NCBI GenBank assembly: GCA_003446375.1
Contig: DMAW01000062.1
Coordinates: 1 to 28,605 of the forward strand
DNA from: Eubacteriaceae bacterium
Lineage (GTDB): Bacteria > Bacillota > Clostridia > Eubacteriales > Alkalibacteraceae
Reading direction: 5' to 3'
Length of the DNA stretch: 28,605 bases
The number at the start of each line of letters is the position of its first letter. The first letter of the stretch is position 1. A model generated the notes under the pieces. That model did no database searches, had not been told where the DNA came from, and saw only the letters and a list, made by a program, of their open reading frames with translations. The position numbers and the translations under genes were made by a program. Positions 15,739 through 23,181 of this stretch are shown here, one piece after another.

Positions 15739-17022
15739 TTATTTAACCAACGATGGCAAGAATGTTGACAGCGCAGGTACGAATGAAAATAACAATGCAC
15801 AGGCAATTTGTACTGCAGTAAAAGGCAATATTCTCTTAGCAACCTCACTTACAGGTTCTTCGCTTATACCTGCCGCTACGAACATGGTAGTTCCAAAAGG
15901 TGGAGTTGCTTGCCCCATTGCAAGTAAAAATACAAATACCAATCCAAACTGTACAGGATCTACACCAAAGGCTACAGCAATCGGAGCCAAAATAGGTGCA
16001 AGAATAAGGTTTGTAGCTCCTACTTCCATAAACATCCCAAATATTATCAACAAAACATTTACCATAATCAAGAATATATACTTATTGCTTGCAACTGACA
16101 TAAACATATCGGTTACAACAATCGGAATCCTATAATACGTTATCAACCATCCGAATAACTGTGCAGTTACTACAAGAAGCATCAAGTTTGCTGTCGCCTT
16201 AGAGGTATTTTTCATGATAGGCCATAGGTCCTTAAACGACAATTCTTTATAAATAAAAACACAAACAATAATACCATAAAACACTGCTACCACTGCTGAT
16301 TCAGTAGGAGTAAATATACCTGAATATATTCCACCAAGAATAATAAAAGGCATTAAAAGTGCCCAAATGGCATCCTTAAATGTAACACCCAATCTCTTTG
16401 GTTCAAATTTATCTTCTTTCGGAAAATTATTCTTCTTTGCTATAACAAACGCTGCAATACATAGCGCGATGCCACATACAATTCCCGGGATTACGCCTGC
16501 CATCAATAAGTCCGCAACCGAAACTCCTGTAATGTTCCCATAGATTACCAGAACTATGCTCGGCGGTATAACTATACCCAAAGTTCCACCAATCGCTTGA
16601 ATCGCCGAAGAATAATCTTTAGGATAACCACGTTTAACCATTTCCGGATACATCAGTCCTCCGATTGCTGCCGTAGTGGCTACCGATGATCCAGATATTG
16701 CCGCAAAGAACGTGCATGCTACTATGGATACCAAAGACACTCCCCCTGCAATCCACCCTACAAGGGCATTTGCAAAGTCAACAAGCCTTCTTGAAAGACC
16801 ACCTTTTGACATTATGTCTCCAGCCAATATAAATGCCGGAATAGCCAACATTGAAAAGGAATCGCTTCCTGTAAACAATCTTTGTGAAATAATCGTAATC
16901 GGAATTTTACCGTCAGCAAAAATAGATAACACACATGCCAGCCCTAAAGACCACACTATTGGAACACCTATAATCATTGCAATAAAAAGCGTTACTATCA
17001 AGATGATAGCTGCTGTACTCAT
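15739..17022 (-). CDS. dctM: TRAP transporter large permease subunit (DctM family)
   Basis: 427 aa, almost entirely hydrophobic, with about 12 predicted membrane segments. It carries typical DctM stretches such as FTGSDSFSMLAIPAFILAG, GSSVATTAAIGG, GGTLGIVIPPSI and GIFTPTESA. It is the ion-coupled translocation channel working with DctQ and DctP in the cytoplasmic membrane. GGAGG stands 10 nt before the ATG. The substrate of the system is not readable from this subunit; the operon suggests a sugar acid. Confidence 0.95.
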   Translation of the reverse strand: MSTAAIILIVTLFIAMIIGVPIVWSLGLACVLSIFADGKIPITIISQRLFTGSDSFSMLAIPAFILAGDIMSKGGLSRRLVDFANALVGWIAGGVSLVSIVACTFFAAISGSSVATTAAIGGLMYPEMVKRGYPKDYSSAIQAIGGTLGIVIPPSIVLVIYGNITGVSVADLLMAGVIPGIVCGIALCIAAFVIAKKNNFPKEDKFEPKRLGVTFKDAIWALLMPFIILGGIYSGIFTPTESAVVAVFYGIIVCVFIYKELSFKDLWPIMKNTSKATANLMLLVVTAQLFGWLITYYRIPIVVTDMFMSVASNKYIFLIMVNVLLIIFGMFMEVGATNLILAPILAPIAVAFGVDPVQFGLVFVFLLAMGQATPPFGTTMFVAAGISEEPVSEVAKRILPFTAVQIACALLFSFVPALSTFLPSLVK

Positions 17023-17049
17023 CTTATTGACACCTCCATAAAATCTTTC

Positions 17050-17544
17050 CTAATCTATATTTTCTTCCTTGCCTTTTATTGCTTGGAATATTTTTCTAAC
17101 AATTTCTAGGACTGCTATACCTAACCCTATCGGAAGGCACATGTAAACCAAATTCATCGGTAATTGGAGCGCCGGGCTTAGCTGCCTTGCACCAATCTCC
17201 ATTAACTGCAAAGTACTATAAAAAAACATGCCGCTTACAAACAAAGATATCAAGTACTGAACTACAGAAATTATCTTTTGCACATTTCCAGTGAACATTC
17301 TATCAATAATATCAATTTTAACCTGCATATTGTCTCTTATCCCTATATTGACGCCCAACATAATCATCCATACAAACAAATATCTAGAAAGTTCTTCAGA
17401 CCAAGGCAAGCTATAAAAAAACACATATCTAGTAATCGTCTGAGCTAGTATAACTATCATCATCAAACCTAGAATAATCGTTATTATGCCGTGCAGCCCA
17501 CGCTGCATATTTTCATACAGGCCTATGACTCCTTTTTTCTTCAT
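17050..17544 (-). CDS. dctQ: TRAP transporter small permease subunit (DctQ family)
   Basis: About 164 aa with four hydrophobic helices, including the family stretch ITRYVFFYSLPWSEELSRYLFVW with the conserved WSEE. I place the start at the ATG at 17544, preceded by AGGTG. The reading frame stays open to 17628, but those 28 residues coincide with an intergenic hairpin and lack family similarity, so they are excluded. Forms the membrane complex with DctM, whose gene starts 27 nt downstream. Confidence 0.92.
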   Translation of the reverse strand: MKKKGVIGLYENMQRGLHGIITIILGLMMIVILAQTITRYVFFYSLPWSEELSRYLFVWMIMLGVNIGIRDNMQVKIDIIDRMFTGNVQKIISVVQYLISLFVSGMFFYSTLQLMEIGARQLSPALQLPMNLVYMCLPIGLGIAVLEIVRKIFQAIKGKEENID

Positions 17545-17577
17545 GATTTCACCTATCCTTAAAATATAAAAATACTG

Positions 17578-17626
17578 GAAAAGTGGATATGTCTGCGTTC
17601 TCACCATCAAATCATATCCACTTTTC
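17578..17626 (-). terminator. Stem-loop between dctP and dctQ (attenuator or processing site)
   Basis: A perfect 14-bp stem (17578-17591 with 17613-17626) and a 21-nt loop in the 111-nt gap after dctP. On the minus strand the stem is followed by a T-rich but interrupted stretch. It probably stabilises the dctP message or partially terminates, giving more receptor than permease. It is not a full operon end, because the downstream genes continue with tight spacing. Confidence 0.7.
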
Positions 17627-17655
17627 AATTAAATTAAGTTTTTACAAAATACAGA

Positions 17656-18663
17656 CTATTCTTCTATAGCTTCAATCTGCTCTATGATATCTTTGTAGTC
17701 TTCCCCAAATGACATCTTGAATTCTTGGCTCGCATCAATGAACTCTTGCTTGTCAGGATATGTAACTTTCATTCCTAAAGCTTCTAGGTCTTCAAGTGCC
17801 GACAAGTTCATGCTTCTTTGGACTTCTCTTTCATATACTCCCGCTTCAAGTGCCGCTTCTTCAAAAATTGCTTGATCTTCTGCTGATAACTTTTCCCAAG
17901 CAGTGGGGCTCATTATGAAAACTACAGACGCATATACATGCTCAGTAATCGCAAGATTGTCGTTTACTTCTGCAACATTCATTTGAAGTATTACAGATAA
18001 CGGATTTTCCTGTCCATCAAGTGCGCCTTGCTGCATGCCAGTATAAGCCTCACCCCATGACATCGGTACAGGATCTGCCCCTAATGCTCTCCATAAACCC
18101 TGGTGAGCTTGGTTTTCCATAGTTCTGATTTTCAATCCTTCAACATCTGCAACACCATCTACAGCTCTTTTGCTGTTTGTCAGGTTACGGAAGCCCGATT
18201 CCCAAAAACCTAGAGTCTTGATTCCTGCTGAATCTATTTCTTCCATAAACATTTCGCCGATTTCTCCCATGAATATGGCATCAGCATGTTCATAACTTTT
18301 GATAAGGTACGGCAAGTCAGCCGCTGCTAAGCTAGGCGCAAAATTTGTCATCGGACCTTGATTTGCAATTGCCATGTCAACTGTTCCTAATTGAACACCT
18401 TCAATCAAATCCCTTTCTGCTCCTAATTGCCCATTGTGAAATACTTCGATTTCAATTCTACCATCTGTTTTTTCTTCAACCAATTCCTTGAATTTTGTGA
18501 GTCCTTCACCAACCGGACTGGTTTCTGAAGCAACATGACCTACATTAAAACTTAGCGACTCTCCGCCACTAGATCCATTGTCGTTTGAATCAGTACCACA
18601 ACCAACCAATACTGTACTTAAAATCATTACAGCTGCCAACGCAAAAACAATTCTTTTCTTCAC
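17656..18663 (-). CDS. dctP: TRAP transporter substrate-binding lipoprotein (DctP family)
   Basis: 335 aa. An N-terminal signal peptide ends in the lipobox LVGC (Cys22), so the mature receptor is lipid-anchored outside the membrane. Residues 35-330 form the DctP fold; GLKIRTMENQ holds the conserved arginine that binds the carboxylate of the ligand in this family, and MQQGALDGQENP is another family mark. The ligand is therefore an organic or sugar acid. Start is GTG at 18663 with a GGGGG-type site upstream. First of the three TRAP genes. Confidence 0.94.
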   Translation of the reverse strand: MKKRIVFALAAVMILSTVLVGCGTDSNDNGSSGGESLSFNVGHVASETSPVGEGLTKFKELVEEKTDGRIEIEVFHNGQLGAERDLIEGVQLGTVDMAIANQGPMTNFAPSLAAADLPYLIKSYEHADAIFMGEIGEMFMEEIDSAGIKTLGFWESGFRNLTNSKRAVDGVADVEGLKIRTMENQAHQGLWRALGADPVPMSWGEAYTGMQQGALDGQENPLSVILQMNVAEVNDNLAITEHVYASVVFIMSPTAWEKLSAEDQAIFEEAALEAGVYEREVQRSMNLSALEDLEALGMKVTYPDKQEFIDASQEFKMSFGEDYKDIIEQIEAIEE

Positions 18664-18684
18664 TCTTTTTCCCCCTTGACTTTT

Positions 18685-18948
18685 TTAACTTTTTATTTTG
18701 AAGTGTCTCCTCTTAAGCTTTTTATATTTAAGCCTATAGAAAAGTGCACTCAACAAACTTATGGTTGCAAAAATATATAATGTCCATTCAGGTAAATCTA
18801 AGGCTATGAAATAACATACAAACGTCAACCAACCTGCAAATGATATAATCTTGATCTTTTCACTAAATTTAATTTTTGATATTAAGATAAACATTAATCC
18901 TGCGGTCAGCATCAAGGCAATTCCTAACCAGATCAATTTATAATCCAT
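18685..18948 (-). CDS. Small membrane protein of unknown function
   Basis: 87 aa with three likely membrane helices (about residues 5-23, 34-50 and 55-71) and a strongly basic C-terminal tail (YRLKYKKLKRRHFKIK). GGTGG lies just before the ATG, supporting real translation. It sits between the LarA-like gene (60 nt) and dctP (21 nt), so it belongs to the operon. I do not recognise a family. It might assist the TRAP system, but nothing in the sequence proves that. Confidence 0.7.
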   Translation of the reverse strand: MDYKLIWLGIALMLTAGLMFILISKIKFSEKIKIISFAGWLTFVCYFIALDLPEWTLYIFATISLLSALFYRLKYKKLKRRHFKIKS

Positions 18949-19008
18949 TTTTCCACCCCATATTCATATATTACATTTCCCCAAAGCACCTAAATCAGCT
19001 ATCGTTAA

Positions 19009-20292
19009 TTACCACAGATTCCCATTTATATCAAACGAGAAGTCTTTTGCTTCATCTAAAATCTCCATATCCGGAATTTGTTTTGCTTTTTCAAGCAAAG
19101 ATTCAGATATTTCAATATACTCGATATGCAATGAGTTAGGTATTCTTATTATATCAGGTGATTCTTTGTTTATGTCTACACAGGTTTTTACAGCTGCTTG
19201 AATAGCTTCTTTATCACTCTTTAATATCATTGGAATCTTGATATTCTTAACTATTTTTGCGGTTAGCGAATTAGGATAGGTTTTTTCAAGGTCGCTTTTA
19301 TCAAACAATCTTTTTGTTACCATGTGAGCCATTCCCAATCCATTAGCATTACCATGCGTCTCATCACTTAAATCTAAAAGAACGACTCTTTGAGCATCTA
19401 TCCCTCCAGAAGCATAAGGCGTCGGAAAAGTACCGGTAATATTTGGATCCATTCCATCCCCTGAAAAATTTTTACCTATTTTATCCACTATTAATACATC
19501 CGTCTTTTCAATTAAAATTTTGGGCATTAATGTTTTTGATTCCAACAAAAGCGCCGGTTCTTTTTCTGGAATTTCTTTGTTTGTTAATGCTATGATCTTA
19601 CATGTTTCATCAAATGGGTTTTCAATAGTTCCCACTCCAAACAGTACATTAGCATTCTTTAGTATAGCATTCCCAAATAACGGTATAAGTGCTGCCAAGT
19701 GTTTTACCCCAACCTCATGACATGTCTCTGCACCCTTTTGCTTTCCAAGACCTATAGTCATCATCTTCATAAGACCTGATTCATATGTTCCTCTAAACGC
19801 CGGATGTGTTTTAATCCTGTTAACCAAAATAATCCCATCTGCTTCAGCAGCATATTTATCTATAAATACCGGAAACTGTCTTTCAAAAGCTGTTTCATCA
19901 GTATATCCAATCTGTTTTGTTTCCATTGACGCTTTTATTGGACATCCACAGTATTCTTCGGTTATTCCGAAACTTTCTAAGACTTCTACTTGTCCTTCAG
20001 CAGTAGCGCCACCATGACTTCCCATAGCCGGAATAATAAATGGCTCTGCACCAAGTTCCTTGACAAATGATGCGACTTCTTTGATTATCAAGGCAATATT
20101 AGCAACTCCTCTGCTCCCTCCGGTAATTGCTATCTTCATACCTGGCTTTATAGTGCTTTTTATTTTATCATTCATCAGTTCACTTCTCAAAGCTGCCGAG
20201 ATATCATTTATTTTTTCTCTTTGGAAGTTTTGTTTAACCTTAATCATTTTAGGTAACTTAACATCTTTAAGCATATCGCTTACTACGCCCAT
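19009..20292 (-). CDS. larA: LarA-family nickel-dependent 2-hydroxyacid racemase/epimerase
   Basis: 427 aa. The key positions known from Lactiplantibacillus plantarum lactate racemase are present in order: Arg61 (GGSRG), His93 (GSHGGAT), His163 (IKTHPAFRG), Lys176 (ESGLMKMM, the residue that holds the nickel-pincer cofactor covalently) and His192 (TCHEVG, nickel ligand). The Lys176-His192 spacing of 16 equals that of the lactate enzyme. The larger family includes enzymes acting on lactate, malate, 2-hydroxyglutarate and D-gluconate. The operon (RspB-like dehydrogenase, UxuA, UxuB, TRAP) points to a C2 epimerase of a sugar acid rather than lactate. Cofactor genes larC and larB are divergent. 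GGAGG lies 7 nt before the ATG. Confidence 0.88.
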   Translation of the reverse strand: MGVVSDMLKDVKLPKMIKVKQNFQREKINDISAALRSELMNDKIKSTIKPGMKIAITGGSRGVANIALIIKEVASFVKELGAEPFIIPAMGSHGGATAEGQVEVLESFGITEEYCGCPIKASMETKQIGYTDETAFERQFPVFIDKYAAEADGIILVNRIKTHPAFRGTYESGLMKMMTIGLGKQKGAETCHEVGVKHLAALIPLFGNAILKNANVLFGVGTIENPFDETCKIIALTNKEIPEKEPALLLESKTLMPKILIEKTDVLIVDKIGKNFSGDGMDPNITGTFPTPYASGGIDAQRVVLLDLSDETHGNANGLGMAHMVTKRLFDKSDLEKTYPNSLTAKIVKNIKIPMILKSDKEAIQAAVKTCVDINKESPDIIRIPNSLHIEYIEISESLLEKAKQIPDMEILDEAKDFSFDINGNLW

Positions 20293-20312
20293 TTAACTGC
20301 CTCCCTAACTTT

Positions 20313-21332
20313 TTAATCAAATTTCAGAATAACTTTATATATGTCTATCGGATTGTTCTCTACTTCCTCTATAGCTTTTTCAATGTCTGAAAATGGATAA
20401 ACATTTGAAATCAACGGCTTGACATTTATCTCCCCATTTGCAAACCACTCGATTACTTCAGGAAATTTATTGCTGTGAAGTCTTGAGCCTTTTATGTCAA
20501 GCTCTTTTTTGGTTATTTCTAATTGCGCAATTTTTGAAGGCTGGTCTGTAAATCCAAGGAGCACTACTCTCCCACCAGATGCTGCAAGCTTAACCGCCTG
20601 TTCAAAGGTAGAAGGTATACAAACAGCATCAATCACAACATTAACACCTAGCTCATCAGTTTCTTTCATTATAATTTCATCGACACTATCTCTAGAAGGA
20701 TTTATCGTCATATCTACACCTAGTTGTTTTGCAAGTTCAAGCCTAGAATCTACTAAATCAGATATTATGCATTTTGCCCCAATTTTCTTGACAACTTGCG
20801 CTGCACACAACCCTGCAGGACCCGCACCCATTATAAACACAGTATCTCTGGCTGTGACTTCTCCTCTTGAAGCAATTTGTGCAGCTATTGTAAAAGGTTC
20901 AATCAAGATTGCCTCTTCCCAACTTAAATCCTTTGGGATTTTATGAACAGCATTTTGAGGAAGAACTACATATTCCTGATATCCTCCATCAACATGAACC
21001 CCACGCACTTGAAGATATGAACATACATTTGGTCTGCCGACAGAACAGTTATAACACGTTCCACACCCAATGACCGGATCTAAAATTATATGATCCCCAA
21101 TTTCAAGTTTATTTACATCTGTTCCTTTTTCAACAACTTCACCTACCACTTCATGCCCGATGACCCTAGGATATGTCGCCACTGGAGATGTCCCATGAAA
21201 GATATGAATATCAGATCCACATATCCCCACCGCCTTTACTTTAACTAAAACTTCATCTTGATTTGCAATCTCTGGCTTTTGTACATCCATTATTTGCAAA
21301 TCACCAGGTGATATTACTTTTGCTGCCTTCAT
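20313..21332 (-). CDS. Zinc-dependent dehydrogenase of the RspB / L-gulonate 5-dehydrogenase type
   Basis: 339 aa medium-chain dehydrogenase. Catalytic zinc ligands Cys38, His60, Glu61; structural zinc Cys90, Cys93, Cys96, Cys104; Rossmann motif GAGPAG at 169-174. Several stretches recall E. coli RspB: YPRVIGHE, CSVGRPNVC, GVHVDGGYQEY, IEPFTIAA and SRLHSNKFPEVIEW. RspB-type enzymes have been shown to oxidise L-gulonate to D-fructuronate, which UxuB and UxuA could then process. I chose the ATG at 21332 because an AAGGAG lies 8 nt before it; the ATG at 21353 precedes that site. First gene of the operon, under a perfect promoter. Enzyme class certain, substrate inferred. Confidence 0.85.
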   Translation of the reverse strand: MKAAKVISPGDLQIMDVQKPEIANQDEVLVKVKAVGICGSDIHIFHGTSPVATYPRVIGHEVVGEVVEKGTDVNKLEIGDHIILDPVIGCGTCYNCSVGRPNVCSYLQVRGVHVDGGYQEYVVLPQNAVHKIPKDLSWEEAILIEPFTIAAQIASRGEVTARDTVFIMGAGPAGLCAAQVVKKIGAKCIISDLVDSRLELAKQLGVDMTINPSRDSVDEIIMKETDELGVNVVIDAVCIPSTFEQAVKLAASGGRVVLLGFTDQPSKIAQLEITKKELDIKGSRLHSNKFPEVIEWFANGEINVKPLISNVYPFSDIEKAIEEVENNPIDIYKVILKFD

Positions 21333-21401
21333 TTCCATTTCTCCTTCCGACATTTAAATCTTTATCTCAATAAAATTTTATAGATACTTATTATTTTAAA
21401 T

Positions 21402-21416
21402 ATTTGTATTACAAAT
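21402..21416. promoter_or_regulatory. Operator candidate 1, downstream of the operon start
   Basis: ATTTGTATTACAAAT is a perfect 15-bp inverted repeat. It lies about 15-29 nt downstream of the -10 box of the minus-strand promoter, where a bound repressor would block RNA polymerase. A near copy (13 of 15) lies at 21507-21521. The FadR-type protein at 23182-23865 is the likely ligand. Confidence 0.6.
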
Positions 21417-21430
21417 TTCTCTTTGCGTTC

Positions 21431-21459
21431 ATTATAATTTATGGTTTTTGCCTTGTCAA
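21431..21459 (-). promoter_or_regulatory. Perfect consensus promoter of the lar/TRAP/uxu operon
   Basis: On the minus strand TTGACA (21454-21459), a spacer of exactly 17 nt and TATAAT (21431-21436) match the sigma-70/sigma-A consensus at every position. Such a strong promoter upstream of a catabolic operon implies tight repression. Confidence 0.9.
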
Positions 21460-21506
21460 CGCCTTTTTAATCGATATCATAGATTTTTTTGATTTCACAA
21501 GCCAAT

Positions 21507-21521
21507 ATTTGTATTGCAATT
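21507..21521. promoter_or_regulatory. Operator candidate 2, at the larC promoter
   Basis: ATTTGTATTGCAATT matches operator candidate 1 at 13 of 15 positions. It overlaps the putative -35 of the larCB promoter, a position that fits repression. Confidence 0.55.
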
Positions 21522-21543
21522 ATTGAGACGCTGATGTTAAAAT
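21514..21543 (+). promoter_or_regulatory. Putative promoter of larC-larB
   Basis: TTGCAA (21514-21519), an 18-nt spacer and TAAAAT (21538-21543) lie about 100 nt upstream of the larC start. Weaker than the divergent promoter but plausible; the -35 is covered by operator candidate 2. Confidence 0.5.
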
Positions 21544-21644
21544 GTACTTACAAACGATATGTTGATATTATGTTTTTAAAATTTATCAGCATATAAATGT
21601 TATCGTTTTCTCAAACTATCTATATTTATCAAGGAGCTGAAGTA

Positions 21645-22367
21645 ATGAAAGTAATTTATTATGATTGTTTTTGCGGTATCAGCGGAGATATGAACTTAGG
21701 TGCTATGGTAGATCTTGGCGTAGATCCTTCTATCTTGTCTAGCGAGCTTTACAAATTATCAATGAAAAATGAATTCGAACTTTCCATTAACAAAGAACAA
21801 AAAAATGGAATAACCGGATCAAGGGTGCATGTCATCGTAAAAAAACATGACCACGTACATAGGCATTTGAAAGATGTTAACGAGATAATCGAAAACAGCC
21901 ATCTAACGGAATCTGTAAAATCCTTAAGCAAAGAAATATTCCTCAAAATTGCAACTGCAGAAGGCTTAGTCCATGGAAAAGCCCCAGATAAAGTTCACTT
22001 TCATGAAGTTGGAGCAATTGACTCAATAGTAGACATTATCGGAGCAGCAATTTGCTTTGAGATACTGGGCATAGACAAAGTATATTCTTCCCCTATCCAA
22101 TTAGGCGGTGGATTTGCAAACTGTGCACACGGAACCATACCTATTCCAGCACCTGCAACTATAGAGATTTTAAAAGATATCCCTATTAAAACAGGATTAG
22201 TCGATTTTGAAACAACCACCCCAACAGGGGCAGCTATTCTTGCAACTACTGTTAAGGAATTTAAAAGTTCTATTAATATGAAAATAGATAAAATCGGTTA
22301 TGGCGTAGGAAACAGAGACTTATCTGTTCCAAATTTGTTAAGAGTTTATTTAGCTGAGATATACTAA
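21645..22367 (+). CDS. larC: LarC N-terminal domain (nickel insertion protein), without the C-terminal half
   Basis: 240 aa matching the first domain of LarC: YYDCFCGISGDMNLGA at the N-terminus, a His-rich stretch KKHDHVHRH near residues 66-74, KVHFHEVGAIDSIVD and TPTGAAIL. LarC inserts nickel into the pyridinium bis-thiocarboxylate precursor in a CTP-dependent reaction. Full LarC is about 400 aa or more, and in L. plantarum the two halves (larC1, larC2) are joined by ribosomal frameshifting. Here the frame ends 14 nt before larB, leaving no room for the second half. ATG at 21645 follows AAGGAG; the longer frame from 21597 has no support. Confidence 0.88.
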   Translation: MKVIYYDCFCGISGDMNLGAMVDLGVDPSILSSELYKLSMKNEFELSINKEQKNGITGSRVHVIVKKHDHVHRHLKDVNEIIENSHLTESVKSLSKEIFLKIATAEGLVHGKAPDKVHFHEVGAIDSIVDIIGAAICFEILGIDKVYSSPIQLGGGFANCAHGTIPIPAPATIEILKDIPIKTGLVDFETTTPTGAAILATTVKEFKSSINMKIDKIGYGVGNRDLSVPNLLRVYLAEIY

Positions 22368-22381
22368 AGAGGTAATGTGAA

Positions 22382-23128
22382 ATGGATAAAAATCAAATTA
22401 AAGATTTGCTATTAGCCGTTCGCTCAGGAGAAACTGAAATCGAAGAAGGTTTAGAACTATTATCTGAACTCCCTTATAAAGACTTGGGATATGCGACAAT
22501 TGATAATCATAGAGAAATAAGGAATGGATACCCAGAAGTCATTTACTGCCAAGGCAAAACTACAAATCAGGTTGTAGGCATTGTACAATATATGATGGAA
22601 AGAAAAAATAATATCCTTGCAACTAGAGCAAACTTAAACGTATTTGAATCAATTCAAGAAATATGGCCAACTGCGCATTACAATGAACTTGGCAAAGTTA
22701 TTACCATCCAAAATAAACCTATTGAAGAAACAACGTCTTATATAGCAATAGTCGCTGCCGGAACATCAGATCTGCCAGTAGTAGAAGAAGCATATGAAAC
22801 CGCAAAAATTCTTGGCAACAAAGTAGTGAAAATTGCAGATGTCGGGGTTGCCGGTATACACCGACTGATATCAAAGCTGGATATAATTCGGGGCGCCAAG
22901 GTAATTATTGTAGTTGCAGGCATGGAAGGGGCACTCTCCAGCGTTATCGGCGGACTCGTTGATAAACCGGTGATCTCCGTTCCTACCAGCGTCGGATACG
23001 GAGCAAATTTTGGCGGCCTTTCTGCATTGTTAACCATGCTCAATAGCTGCGCTAGTGGAATAAGCGTCGTAAATATAGATAATGGATTTGGCGCTGCTTA
23101 CAACGCCAGCATAATCAATAAACTCTAG
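22382..23128 (+). CDS. larB: Nickel-pincer cofactor biosynthesis protein LarB
   Basis: 248 aa. LarB carboxylates nicotinic acid adenine dinucleotide and releases AMP, the first step of nickel-pincer nucleotide synthesis. The C-terminal half is a PurE-like domain: VAAGTSDLPVVEEA (about 124-137), GMEGALSSVIGGLVDKP (about 180-196), PTSVGYGANFGGLSALL and NSCASGISVVNIDNGFGAA. These are the strongest family marks. Co-transcribed with larC. LarE, the sulfur-transfer step, is not in the window, so the cofactor pathway must be completed elsewhere. Confidence 0.95.
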   Translation: MDKNQIKDLLLAVRSGETEIEEGLELLSELPYKDLGYATIDNHREIRNGYPEVIYCQGKTTNQVVGIVQYMMERKNNILATRANLNVFESIQEIWPTAHYNELGKVITIQNKPIEETTSYIAIVAAGTSDLPVVEEAYETAKILGNKVVKIADVGVAGIHRLISKLDIIRGAKVIIVVAGMEGALSSVIGGLVDKPVISVPTSVGYGANFGGLSALLTMLNSCASGISVVNIDNGFGAAYNASIINKL

Positions 23129-23142
23129 AACTCTAATATGTA

Positions 23143-23174
23143 AAAAAAGGATAAAATAATTTTTATCCTTTTTT
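23143..23174. terminator. Bidirectional terminator between larB and gntR
   Basis: A perfect 14-bp stem with a TAAT loop, A-rich on one side and T-rich on the other in both orientations. It lies between the convergent ends of larB and the GntR-type gene. Confidence 0.9.
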
Positions 23175-23181
23175 CTATTCT

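Noticed and set aside
17545..17628. 28-residue N-terminal extension of DctQ
   Set aside because: The extension is encoded by the intergenic hairpin and lacks family similarity; the internal ATG at 17544 has its own ribosome-binding site.
20313..21332. Sorbitol or threonine dehydrogenase as the identity of the zinc dehydrogenase
   Set aside because: The zinc sites alone would allow it, but the specific stretches recall RspB and the operon contains UxuB and UxuA, which fit an L-gulonate-type substrate better.
22365..22385. Programmed frameshift joining larC halves
   Set aside because: larB begins 14 nt after the larC stop in another frame, so there is no coding sequence for a second LarC domain to shift into.
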